DNA from: Anaeramoeba flamelloides
Taxonomy: Eukaryota > Metamonada > Anaeramoebidae
Length of the DNA stretch: 64,000 bases
Direction: 5' to 3'
Assembly: GCA_027625915.1 (NCBI GenBank)
Contig: JANTQA010000012.1
Coordinates: 10,192,501-10,256,500 of the forward strand
In this document: positions 25,601 to 44,997 of the stretch, in pieces
Layout of the letters: every line of letters starts with the position of its first letter
Numbering within the stretch: the first letter of the stretch is position 1
Notes under the pieces: model-generated
Seen by the model: only the letters and a program-made list of their open reading frames with translations
What the model was told of the DNA's origin: nothing
Databases searched by the model: none
Program-made: the position numbers and the translations under genes

Positions 25601-25628
25601 GAATAAATCTCAATTAAAGAATCAACAT

Positions 25629-27250
25629 TTATTTTTTTTTTAATTTTGGATATTCTTCTTTCCAAGTGATAACCAACTCAATGATCATATCTACGATATT
25701 TTGTAAATTTTCGACAGAGGTGTATTCCTTAACTGAATGGAAATTGTATCCACCGGCTGACAAATTAGGGCAAGGCAATCCCATGAAACTTAGAGTTGAT
25801 CCATCTGTGCCTCCTCTGATTGGGACTTGAACGGGTTTGATTCCGGTTTTTTCAATTGCGATTTTTGCAAAGTCAACTAAAAAGGGAAGAGGATCGATTA
25901 TTTCTTTCATATTTCGGTATGACTCTATCACAGTAAATTCAAGTTGTGCCTTGTTATATTTGTTTACAACCTTTTCTGCCAACTCCTTCAATAAGTCTTC
26001 GGATTTCTTTAATTCCACAAGATCAAAGTCACGAATCAGGAATATTATTTCTGATTCTGTGGGGCTTCCAGTCATTTTGTAAGGATGGACATAGCCTTCA
26101 TAATTTTCCGTAGTTTCTGGGCTCATTTTTGTTTTTGGCAGCAACTCAAGAAATTCTCCTGCTAGCTTGATTGCATTGACCATTTTATTTTTTGCATAAC
26201 CTGGGTGGACATTAAACCCTTTAAAGACAATCTTGACAGTGTCTGCGTTGAAATTCTCAGATTCAACTTCTCCTATAGATCCTCCATCGATGGTATATCC
26301 GTATTTTGGGTTGCCTAGCTTTTCTAAAGAAAGATTATCAGTCCCTTGGCCAACTTCTTCATCAATAGTAAATCCAATTCTTATCTCGCCATGCTTTATT
26401 TCTGGGTGGTTTACAAAGAAATTGAGTGTGTCCATGATGGACGATACTCCTCCTTTTTGGTTGGTTTTTTTTTGTAAGGTTTTAATTTTTTGTTTTTGTT
26501 TTTTGTTTTTGAATTTTTTGTCAAGTAAATAGTTTTATGAAGTTTGTAAATGGTTTTTTTTTATTTTGTTCTGGTCATTTTCAAAAAATGTAAACAAAAA
26601 GTTCTTCAAAAGTAATCTTAAAAACAGTCTACAAACTTGAGTAGACCTAATTTCATAGAACAAATTAAAAAATTTTGTTTCACACTTTTTTTAAAATTGC
26701 TTTTTTTTGTTGTAAATTTTTTTGTTTTAAAAAAAAGAAAGGAGAAAAAAAAAAAGAATAATTTTGTTTTGTTTGTTTTTGATAATATTGTACCTTTATC
26801 ATCAGCACCAAGCAAAGTGTCACCAGAGGAAGTTATGATTGATTGTCCAATTAATTTCTTTAATTCCATAGATTCTTCAGGATCGAGAATTACATTATTT
26901 AAAGGTAATTCAATTTTACCACCTTGATAATTTTTATGGATTAAAGGTTTGACATTTTCACCAGAACTTTCTGGGGATGTGTCCATATGTGCTAAGAAAG
27001 CAATAACAGGGATTTCGTATTCTTCGTTTTCTAAATTAGATTCAAGAACAGAATATACATACCCAAATTCGTCCATTTCAACTTTTAATCCGAGCTCTTT
27101 TAATTCTTTCACCAAAAGGTTAGCTAGATCTTTTTGTCTTTCCGTTGTTGGAACAGTTTTAGATTCCTCACAAGATTGTGTATTGATTTTTGCATACCTG
27201 ATAAATCGATCTACAACTGTTGATTCTTTTAAAAGTTCGAGTCTTTTCAT
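25629..27250 (-). CDS. pepT: Peptidase T (tripeptide aminopeptidase, M20B)
   Basis: Zinc aminopeptidase releasing the N-terminal residue of tripeptides, expected in the cytosol. Two exons on the minus strand (27250-26794, 26452-25629) with a 341-nt intron (GTACAA...AAAAG) join within a Gly codon to give 426 residues; E. coli PepT is 408. Metal-binding and catalytic positions are all present: H88 and D90 in AHMDTS, D150 in LLGADDKGG, the acidic pair E184/E185 in TIDEEVG, D208 in YTIDGG and H391 in GGYNFHS. Also family-typical are NVHPGYAK, RDFD and PIRGGTDGSTLSFMGLPCPN. The ATG at 27248-27250 gives the standard N-terminus. The lid/dimerisation domain sits between about residues 220 and 330. 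The protein is of bacterial type, and an intron shows it is embedded in the nuclear genome. Dipeptidases of M20 are less likely given the full PepT signature. Confidence 0.94.
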
Positions 27251-27580
27251 ATTTGAGAATATTTATTTAAAAGAAAATGTTGGGAAGAAAAAAAGATAAA
27301 AAAATAAATAATTTTTTTATTGTTAAGGTGCCATCTTTGAATTTTACAATCTGTTGAACTTTAGACCAGATTTAAAGCGGGGAAGTAATTCGGGTCAATT
27401 GAAGAGTTACGTTTTAGTCAATAAAACAATTAATATTTTGAATTATCTTTTGTTACAATTTTTAGAGAAAATTAGCAAATGAATTATTACCATTTTACAA
27501 CAAAATTTCTATTAAATAAAGTGTTTAAAAATTGAAATAGTCAATTAAACATTTTATTTTCCGAGAGTTTATTCAAGATA

Positions 27581-28223
27581 GAATGATCAAAATAATGCAT
27601 ACCACTATAATCTATGTTTCATATTAAAATCCATTCATTTATTTTCTTCTTATCCCATTTGAACATCCAATTCACCAACCAAGTATATAACTAAGTTTAA
27701 ATCAATTTTAAAAGTAAAATCCTTGATATTTTGTGAAAATTTTAAATTAAAAAAGAAATTTGTTCTAAAATTTTTTGGTAATTTAACTCTATTTTTTTGA
27801 ACTTTATTTCTTTTTGTGCTGAAAAACCTTCTCAAAAAATTTACTCTATTTTTTGAGATAAATTTTTCAATTTGATCCTTTATTTTTAGAATTTCCTTTT
27901 TAAAATAATAGAACCTAAAGAAATCAATAACCTATTTACTTAGGGTTTATTGTTAGTTTCAATGATAGATTAATGTATAGGTCTTCTATAACAAAAAAAC
28001 AAACTTTTGATTTTGAAACACTTACTGGTATTTGAATTATAAATAGGAAAAAATTTTCACTTCATTTTCTATTTCCTTTTTCAAAATCTTGGTTTTCAAT
28101 TCAAACCATTTTCTTTGAGAACTCAATTTCTAAAAGATAAATATCAATAAATTGAAAGTTTTTTACTCTTTAAAATTCAAATACTAGTATTTAGTATTTC
28201 TGCACATATTATTTTGACAACGG
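27581..28223 (-). mobile_element. Tc1/mariner-like MITE M1, copy 2, split by an insertion
   Basis: Flanked by TA (27579-27580, 28224-28225). The left end GAATGATCAAAATAATGC and the right end ATTATTTTGACAACGG match the family termini, and the interior corresponds inverted to 9685-10162. A 163 bp M2 element occupies 28025-28187, which explains the greater length of 643 bp. Confidence 0.75.
28025..28187. mobile_element. MITE family M2, copy 2, nested in M1
   Basis: 163 bp between TA dinucleotides (28023-28024, 28188-28189), beginning CTGGTATTTGAATTATAAAT and ending TTCAAATACTAG. It inserted into an older M1 copy, so M2 was active after M1 had landed here. Confidence 0.8.
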
Positions 28224-29506
28224 TAATGTTTACCATTTCACAACAAAATATTCAATAAAGAATGCGTTTAAAAGCTGAAAGAGTCAATTAACATTTTATT
28301 TTCTGCCAATTTTTTGAAAGATATTTTCGATTTGTTTTAATGGGTAATGATTCCACCAAAAAGTTTTTTTTGTCATAATAGAAATATTCATCAGACTACT
28401 GTCAGTCTGTAGTTTTTGAAAAAGAAGTGTGACTCTTTTTTTTATTTAGAGTTTCTGAAATAAAAATCTTTGTTGGTTATGGTTCGCCTTAAGTTTTCTT
28501 TTTTTTGAAATTCTGGCAATCTATTTTTTTTGTGATATTTCCTTTGGTTTGTTTTTCATTTATTTTGAAGTAACAATCAGAAAAAAAGTGTCTAAAGTAG
28601 TAAGGTTCTTTTTTTATTCAATGATATAAAGCAGTCTTTTGAGCTTTACAGTTAAATAAGGTGTAATCATAAAATGCGATTAAATTTCACTTTATGATCT
28701 TTTTGAATTCTGGAATCTAAGTTTCTTTTAATGACTAAATATCTCTCAAAGTTTTCTCATTCAAAAGATACACCCAATTAAATAGTAATAGAAATTTGAT
28801 TTTTGACTTTTACTTTCGTAAATTACAAAAAAATTTAAAAAAAGAAAAAGTGAGATTTGTCTCACTATTAATTATTCAAAGAAAAGTAATAAACAACACT
28901 TTACCTCAAAATATAAAACACACATATCTCAATCAAATTGAAAAATACTTTTTACTGTTAAGTGGAATTAGAATAGAGATCTTTGAATAATCAGAGACAT
29001 TACAATGAAATTTCAAAATTCAAAAACATTAAAATTTCTTTCGTTTGTTTTTTTGAGAATAAATCCAAAAATCAAACAAGTATTTGGTTAGGTTTCAGTT
29101 AAACTCTTTCAAACTTGATTCTTTTTTGATACTTTTTAAAACAGAAATTATTTTTTTGTTACAAACAATTCTTTGTAAAACAAAAAATCACTCACAGTTG
29201 AAGTTTATTTAAAACTAGTTGTTTTCTTTATCAAATCCAAGTTAAAAAAGAAATAAAAAAAAAAAAAAAATCTGACTCTTTTTTGAAGATTTATAAAATG
29301 AAAACGAATAATTTTTTTTTCTCCTTTAAAAGTAATTTTCTTTTTTGTTAAATTGAAAATAAATCAAAATTTGCTGACATTTAGATCGTTTTTAAGTCCA
29401 TTTTAAATCTCTCTTAGATTTTTGTAAAAGGTAATTAAAAGAAATTTAGTTCAACTTCAAATTCATTTTTTATTTTTAACCAAATAATTTTATTATCTAA
29501 TTCTAA

Positions 29507-30889
<1,383 letters not shown>

Positions 30890-32733
30890 AGGAAAAGATC
30901 TATTTAGTTGTGTTTTTTCACATTTATCAATTTAATTTTTTTTTTTTCATCACTCTTTTTCCTTTTTTCTCTTAGTTTAATTCATTGTATTTCATTTAAA
31001 TTAATAATACAAAAAAATAAAAACTTGCTTATCTTTTTCAACCTTAAATTTTCAGATTTTGAATTTTAATATTTTGTTACTTTATTCCATAATTTTAAAG
31101 ATTAGTAAAGGATAAATCACATTTTTTTTAATTTTTATTTTGTAAATTAAAATAGTGCTTTTCATGGTTTTGTTCTTTTAAATTAGAAAAAAGATTCTTT
31201 CTAAATCAAATGTTTATCAATTAATCTATAATATAATAAATCACGATGTATAAAAAGGCAAAAAATTTTTTATTTCAAAAAAAAAAGAAAGAACTCAGTT
31301 AGTATTATCAAAACTTTATTTTACAATCAAATTTTATTAGTCTTTTTCATTGATAAATCAATTCAAAAAAAAGTGAGTTTTCTTTTTCTTTTCTAATTTT
31401 TATTGCAACAAAAGAATGCTTCTTAGAATATTGATAAATTATCTCCAAAATAGTAACTAAAAATTTTCTAAAATAATATTTTTGAATAATTCAAAAAAAT
31501 AAAAAAAAAAAAATTATCTTCTATAAATGTGATTTTTATCTCTATTCTAATTCTCTGAAGAAAAGAAAAAACTTATTTCAAATCTCCTAAATTGTTTTTA
31601 TAGTAGGAAACTTTTAACACCGGGAATTCGCAAGCAACCACTGTTTTTAAGACATTACAACTTTCTCGAGAGTATTTAATCTTGCCAGTTTTTAGTTTCT
31701 TGGATTATCCATGTTGTATATTTTGGAGATATATGTTATTTTGTTTACAAATTCTTCTACCATTATGTGTTTTTGAAAAGATGATAATTATTCATTGAAT
31801 TTTTTCGATCCAGTTTATGCATATATTGGATTTTGTACTTTTGTAGTCCCACTATAGTGTCTTAATTCTTCTTTTTTTGTGAGTATTTTTCAGGTTTTTT
31901 TTGTTTTTTATTTATTTTTTTTTACTTATAATGAATCATGTTAGACTTTAAATTAATTTTCAAAAAAGCGAAAAAAGAAATAATTTTTCAAATTCATATT
32001 TTGCCACGAATGATTTTAAATGATTTTTGCCTTTTTTACAAATTGAAAAAAAAGTTAGTATTTTTTTAATTTATAAACTTTTTCTAAATTCGATTTTCAC
32101 AATTAATTTATTTTTTATAATTTAAAACAAAGATTTTTCTTTATAATGATTTTAGTGTAAATTTTTGATATTTGTCGAATTTCCACCGAAAAATAAGTCT
32201 ATTCTAACACAACACCCATTTTTTCTCATTCAGAATTTCGTGAAAAAATAAATTGAAATCTTTTTTAACAAATCCAAACAAAACCAAACTATGTAAATAA
32301 AAATTTTCTATAAAGATCAATACATTTAATTTTTTATTCGGATTCTAACAATCTATGAACTTTTCATTGTCAAACATTGCTCCTAAAAAAAAAAAACAAA
32401 ATTAAAACAATTGTTTATTTAATAAACATTAATAATCAATATGAATTTCATGTCAATTAATTAAAAACCATAATAACCATGAAAAAACACCAAACATATA
32501 AAAATAATTTTTCATTTTTTTACACTACAAAAACCTTATTGCTCCCTTAAAGTAAAAATAAACAATTTTTTTTAAAGACAACCTTAGTCTATAGGAATGA
32601 TCAATAACACTTCTAGAATTGTACTTTGTTGAATTATAATCTTTCAAATTCTTTTTCCCATTATCTAATCCTCTCAAAATTTTTTAGTCATTTTTTGATT
32701 CTTTTGTTTGCAAAAATAAACAATTTTTTTGAA
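30890..32733. other. Intergenic spacer
   Basis: 3' flank of polyubiquitin and 5' flank of the NDR-type kinase. The AATAATACAAAAAAATAAAAA region near 31000 contains the nearest AATAAA-like sequences. I see no gene, MITE end or RNA. An in-frame extension upstream of the kinase ATG (from 32626) is AT-rich and hydrophobic and is not believed to be coding. Confidence 0.55.
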
Positions 32734-39961
<7,228 letters not shown>

Positions 39962-40262
39962 AAAAAAAAAAAACATATTTAATATATCTATATACAATGA
40001 ATCAAAACAATAATTTGATTCAAAATAATCAACTTTAATTACAATTAAAAGGTTAATTTGTAATTTAGTTGTTTGAATAAGTCTCTTTTAACGAAAAAAA
40101 ATTATTAATAAATATTTTTTACTTATTTTTAAATTTTTTATATCAAAAGTTTGTTTTAAAAAATCATTCTTTTCAAAGAGAAAATGACAATCTAATTGTT
40201 TTTTTAAAACAGAAATAAAAAATCCTGAACTCAAACCATTCTCAAACTAAAATAAATTATCC

Positions 40263-40263
<1 letters not shown>

Positions 40264-40287
<24 letters not shown>
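40264..40287. repeat. TA microsatellite
   Basis: About 12 TA units directly abutting the left end of a M4 MITE, whose TA-type target may have lain in this tract. A similar AT tract lies at 56072-56093. Confidence 0.9.
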
Positions 40288-40294
<7 letters not shown>

Positions 40295-41853
40295 CCCAAA
40301 AAAATGTGGCATTTTTTTTTGATATTTAATAAAAAATCATCTTTTTTAGTGGAGTTATTCGTTAATTGACAATATCAAATTAAGTTTAATATTAACACCG
40401 ATTAAATTAATTACAAATTTCTTTGTTTCAAAATATGTTCAATGACCATTGTGGAAAAAAAGTTCAACGCGGTTTTTAATTGGGAACATTAATAGAACCT
40501 GAAAATTCAAAGTAAGATCAATTAAAAAAAGAATAAATAAATAAATAAAGACCAAATGAAGTATTCAGCACAATAACAGTTTTTTTAATACTATATTTTA
40601 GGTATGGGTATTTTCTTTGATCGATCAATTATTAAAAATTTGTTTAAAAAATTGACTATTTTTGAGATCTCCAAAACCACATTAACAATTTCGATATGAA
40701 AGTAGATTTAAATTGTATTTGTTGGATTGAAAATAATATTATGGATTATTATTTGAATTTAATTACTTTCTTCTTTTTAATTGATTTTACTTTTCATTTT
40801 CAGTAATGTTCCCAATTAAAAACCTTGTTGATCTTTTTTTCCAAAATGGTTTAATATGCCCTTAATAAAATTAAGTACTATTTTTTTCTGATTAATATTT
40901 TTCGAAATCTAAGTTTATAACTTAATTAAATTAACCTCTGGGATAAATGTTTTTAGAATAAAAACACTCTCAACTTTTGAATATCAAAAATATTTTTTGA
41001 AATTAGTGTGCACTTTTTATTTTGTTTTGAAAAATTAGGGACGAGAAAAGTTTGAAATCAAAGAATAAGTTAATATATTAAATTAGAATGCTTTTTCAGA
41101 GAGGTTATCTTTTTAGTTTAAATTTTTTTTAATTTTACCATTTAAAACTAAAAAAAAAACATTTGAAGACCAAATTAGTGCCTTTTGTGAAAAGAAAATT
41201 CCCATAATTTAGAATTTGTTTTTGTAAATGTGTTAAAACAAGATAGTGTATCTAAAAATATACATAATTTCAAGTTTGTATTCAATGATTTTGGTAAAAA
41301 TGTTTTCAAGAAAAAGTAAAATGGAAATTTTATTTTTTTTATTTTTTCATTTAGTTTTTTTAATTGTATTAATGGAAGGTATTTGATCAATTTTCCATTT
41401 TTAGTGTTCTTGGTTCGTAGGGACATATTTCCAAAAAAATGAAAAAAAAATAGTAATTTTTTTGTGGGAAACAATAATTAACCAATTTCAATAAAAATCT
41501 GAAAATATGGAAAGGGTAAAAATATTTTATTAAAAAATCAATTGTGTTTATTGTTTTTCAATTCTGTGTGAAAATATTTTGAGATTAAAAAAGTAATACA
41601 TATGATTTATTAACATTCAAAAAAAAATAATAAACACTAATTTTCAGCTCTAAAAAATATCAGAAAAAATCGAGATCACAAAATTTAATATCTTTTATTT
41701 ATCTAATACAATACAAAGAAAAAAAATTGAATTATTACCAAGAAAAGATAAATATTAGTCAATGATTTTGTATATTTAATAGTTTTCTGAAGATTGTGTT
41801 TTATAAATATATTTTAAAATAAAGTTTTCCCACTTTCTTGGAAATTGCTTATA
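40285..41853 (+). mobile_element. MITE family M4, copy 2, enlarged by insertions
   Basis: The left end TATAAGGTATTCCCAAAAAA and right end CTTTCTTGGAAATTGCTTAT match the M4 termini. The M4 interior runs from the left end to about 40440 and resumes at about 41390-41853 (AATCGAGATCACAAAATTTA near 41670). The ~950 bp between is inserted material including a M3 element. Confidence 0.7.
40446..40849. mobile_element. MITE family M3, copy 2, nested in M4
   Basis: 404 bp with terminal inverted repeats: the left arm starts CCATTGTGGAAAAAAAGTTC and the right arm ends ATCTTTTTTTCCAAAATGG. Inward, both carry GGTTTTTAATTGGGAAC and its inverse. The same family is at 11300-11740 and 42100-42526. Confidence 0.8.
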
Positions 41854-42100
41854 TACGGTATTTCCAAAAAAGAGGGGCATTTTTTTATATATTTCTTAAA
41901 AAATCCTTTTTTTTCGTCAAAGTATTCGTTAATTAGCATTGTCAAATTATCTGGGATATTAATTCTGATTGATTCAATGACTAAGGTATTTATTTCTAAA
42001 TATGCATGTTAAATATTCCCCAAAAAGGAAAAAAAAAAATAATAGAACTTTTTTTGGAGAAAAAACAATTCACACCCAATTTCAATTTAAAACTGGAAAC
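41853..42100 (+). mobile_element. MITE family M4, copy 3, truncated by M3
   Basis: Starts ATACGGTATTTCCAAAAAAG immediately after copy 2 ends, and follows the M4 interior to the ACCCAATTTCAAT block near 42080, where M3-type sequence takes over. The missing right half was not found. Confidence 0.65.
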
Positions 42101-42526
42101 AACGAAAAAAAGGTCAACATGGTATTTTCTTAAAACCCTTAATAGAACCTGAAAATGAAAAATAAGTGCAACTAATAAGATAAAAAAATTAATAAATAAA
42201 GACAAAATGAAGGAAATAAAACAATAACAATTTTTCATAAAACTATCTTTTTGGTAATAAAGTGTTTTTATTGATTGATCTATCTATTAAAAATTTGTTG
42301 AAAAAATTGGCAATATTAGAGATCTCCAAAACCACACCAACAATTACCATAAATCAAGGAGATGAAAATTGTTTTTATCCATTCAATTGAAAATAAATTA
42401 TTGTTTATTTTTTAAAGTTTTTTTGCTTTTCTATTTAATTCATTTACTTTTCTTATTCATTCATGTTTAAGATGAAAAGTCATGTCGAACTTTTTTTCCC
42501 TGTTTCACTTTTTTTACAAAAGGGTA
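42100..42526. mobile_element. MITE family M3, copy 3
   Basis: Left arm GAAAAAAAGGTCAACATGG then AATAGAACCTGAAAATGAAA. Centre GAGATCTCCAAAACCACAcC. The right arm ends GTCGAACTTTTTTTCCCTGT then TTCACTTTTTTT. The boundary with the adjoining M4 fragment is approximate. Confidence 0.65.
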
Positions 42527-42530
42527 ATTA

Positions 42531-42693
42531 TTGGTAGTAGAATTATAAATGGGAAAATTTTGACTTCATTTTCAATTTCCTTCTTTCAAAAAGAACCACA
42601 AATTACAATCAACTTTATTGAAAACTCTTTTTATAAAGGAAAAATATAGGATATGAATAGAAAATATTTTCTCATTTATCATTCAAATAGATG
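42531..42693. mobile_element. MITE family M2, copy 3 (diverged)
   Basis: 163 bp between TA dinucleotides, starting TTGGTAGTAGAATTATAAAT and followed by GGGAAAATTTTGACTTCATT, close to the copy at 28025. The right end is CATTCAAATAGATG. Confidence 0.65.
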
Positions 42694-44349
42694 TATAAAA
42701 TTGATAAAAAAATTCAATTTTTAAATTGCAAATTGATCCAATAATAAGAAAACACAAGAAGTTGGATGATCGGTGAACCATAAAAAAGAGACCAAACAAT
42801 AAAAGAAATCACAAAATATAGCCTTATTCTTTGAAAACTCTCTTTGAAAAAGAAAAATAAGTAAAGGGAAGTTAAAAATTTTTTTCAATTTGGAGATAAA
42901 TACCTGTCTCGGAAAGAACATTTTTGAAGAAGGTAAGTTTACTCAGAAGTTGATTTTTTTGTCAACTGGATCTCACTCAGCAATTGTTCAAGTTTTTATT
43001 CAAATTTACCCTAAATAAGATTTGTTTTTTGTTTCGAGTGGAATTGAAAAATAAATCTTTATTTTGATGTGATTGGAGCACTCGGTAAAGACAGTTATTG
43101 GTCTGTTATTTTACTTGATCAATTGAACAGTGAATAGAGCCTTATTCAAAAATAATTTTTGAAAATAAAAAGAAAAAGCTTTTTTCTTATTTTTTGAAAA
43201 GATATTTTGAGTGAAAAGTTAACTGATATATCCCATTAGTGATCTAATTTTAAGGAACTGTCTTGAAATTTTTCAGTTTTTGTGGTTTATAAGACGAGGA
43301 ATTGAAAAAATATGTTAGTGACAACTAATAAATGTATTGGTCCATTCCCTTGTTAAACTTGATTCATTACCAAATGAAAATTTTTTTTGTTAACGGAGGT
43401 AAAAAATATAGAACACAGATAGACTTTTAACTATTTTAACGAAAGTATTGAAGACTTTTTTGTCAACTTCACCCAAAAGACCGAATTACAAAAAAGTATT
43501 TAACTTATTTTTACTTTAGAACGAGAAAAAAACTTGTGATCAAGGGAAAAAATAAGACAAAACAAACACGTGTTGTGCGTTTTCTTAACCAAGATCTTAT
43601 GTTTTCTCAAGTAAAAATCCTAATTTGGAGTTAGTGACAAAAACATTAATTTCAATACTAAAACACTAAAGAAATCAACTATTTAAAAGACAAAAATTCA
43701 AAAGTAGAGGTAGTCGTTCTATTTCAGATTGTAGATTCTTTTTGAGTCAAAAAAATACTTTTTTATTAGTTGATAATCGGAGAATATGAAAGTAACTTTT
43801 ATCAGACTGTTTGAATTTTCTTTTTATAATTGATCCTTATGAGAAATAATTTGTAATAATAGGAGAATCGGCCAGGGAACGGACACACGTTTTTCTTCAA
43901 TGATTATCGAGATCTAAAGAGTGATTAGTTGAAAAAAACGATTTAAAATTTTTACTTTCAAATTTTGCTTTGAAAAATTTTCATTAAGAGATCTAAAAGA
44001 TAATTTGCAAAAATTAATTGTTTGGTAAAAATGAAATACGGGGGGATATAGCGATTTCAGACCGAGGTTCTTTAAAAGTTTTTTCATTTTAATTTTTCGA
44101 AAAAAAAATAAAAAAAATTTTAATAAACACTTTAAAGAATTTTTCACCCAATAAGTTGTTCTCTGATTGGAATTGTCGTTTTGATCTTTTTCTTTTTTTA
44201 ATACTCTTCCATAATTTAGAGTTAAAAATAAATTCGACATCAAAAAAAGAATTTGGGATAAACAGGTGATCAATACTTAAAGTTTTTTTTCAAACATTAG
44301 AGAATACAAACCCAAAAATTGTCTCTTTATCCAAAAATCAAAATTCTTT

Positions 44350-44970
44350 ATGAAAATTTTCATTTTTGTTTCTTTCTCCCTTTTTTTAATGTTTCATTCC
44401 TCTTTTTCAACACCATCTATACATTCAAATCTCTTGTTCAAACTGACCGAATTGGAATCTTTAGGGATTAAAGTCTCACCAGATTTACTTTTCAATGAAG
44501 CCTATTGCGACAATCAAAAAAAAAAAATCCAAGATCAACAAGAAAAAAAAACAAACAACAAAACAAACAAAAATTTTGTGAATCCAATTCAAAACGAACA
44601 AAACACAAACCACCTTCAAAGCAAACAAAGAAAAAGTGAAGTCAATAAAAATTTAAAGCTTTCCTATTTGGACAAAAACAATTCATATGATTCCAAAGGA
44701 AGCACAACCATGATCACTAAAAAAAAACACAAGAGCCAAAAGAAAAGAAAGCAAATCACACAAATCATGAAACGAAGAAACCAATACCTGAAAACTGTCC
44801 TCGGAGACTATAGAAAACAAGAAGAGAAAATATATTCACCAATGCAACTACAGAGAATGCGCAGAAGAAACCAATTCTCCAAACAAGAAAAAATCTTTGC
44901 TTTCAAAATCCCACAAAACAAAACTCAAAATATATTTTTTCACAAATCTTTCTCACAAGATTTTTATTAA
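44350..44970 (+). CDS. Hypothetical small secreted Lys/Asn-rich protein
   Basis: 206 residues, intronless. The N-terminus is a clear signal peptide: MKIF, a hydrophobic stretch to about residue 17, then HSSFSTPS with likely cleavage near residue 20. The mature part starts with an amphipathic segment (LLFKLTELESLGIKVSPDLL) containing a single Cys shortly after (C53). It continues as a highly basic Lys/Gln/Asn-rich region with clusters such as KKKHKSQKKRKQ and repeated KRRNQYL / MRRRNQFS elements (about 141-148 and 169-176). No family is recognised. The KR-rich body could bind nucleic acid or anionic polymers, or mark dibasic-processed peptides; these are guesses. A perfect hairpin overlaps the stop codon. 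Codon composition is less AT-biased than the flanks, supporting a real gene. Confidence 0.65.
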   Translation: MKIFIFVSFSLFLMFHSSFSTPSIHSNLLFKLTELESLGIKVSPDLLFNEAYCDNQKKKIQDQQEKKTNNKTNKNFVNPIQNEQNTNHLQSKQRKSEVNKNLKLSYLDKNNSYDSKGSTTMITKKKHKSQKKRKQITQIMKRRNQYLKTVLGDYRKQEEKIYSPMQLQRMRRRNQFSKQEKIFAFKIPQNKTQNIFFHKSFSQDFY

Positions 44971-44997
44971 AAACAGTCCTTCGAGTGGACTGTTTTT
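44969..44997 (+). promoter_or_regulatory. 11-bp perfect hairpin overlapping the stop codon
   Basis: AAAAACAGTCC (44969-44979) pairs exactly with GGACTGTTTTT (44987-44997) around a 7-nt loop TTCGAGT. Its left arm starts in the TAA stop of the secreted-protein gene. The sequence does not fit the histone 3' stem-loop consensus. Its role, if any, in 3'-end formation or termination is inference. Confidence 0.75.

Larger units (their letters stand above)
17562..25628. other. 8 kb gene-poor interval
   Basis: I find no gene I can support. Contents are a diverged MITE of family M5 (about 19062-19275), a MITE of family M2 (21107-21266), an old relative of the 59.9 kb MITE (about 22050-22272), a run of 26 T at 22581-22606 and AT-rich spacer. 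Slightly less AT-biased DNA at 20200-21100 contains short frames on the minus strand with no recognisable product. The part next to 17562 presumably includes the 5' end of the deadenylase transcript. Confidence 0.5.
39962..44349. other. Intergenic region dominated by nested MITEs
   Basis: After the kinase 3' flank come a TA microsatellite (40264-40287) and a chain of at least five MITE insertions to about 42.7 kb. From 42.7 to 44.35 kb I see AT-rich spacer and the 5' flank of the secreted-protein gene, with no supported gene. Confidence 0.6.

Noticed and set aside
32626-32733. In-frame upstream extension of the NDR-type kinase
   Set aside because: The added 36 residues are a Phe/Leu/Ser-rich translation of AT-rich leader. 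The ATG at 32734 starts the charged, family-like N-terminus.
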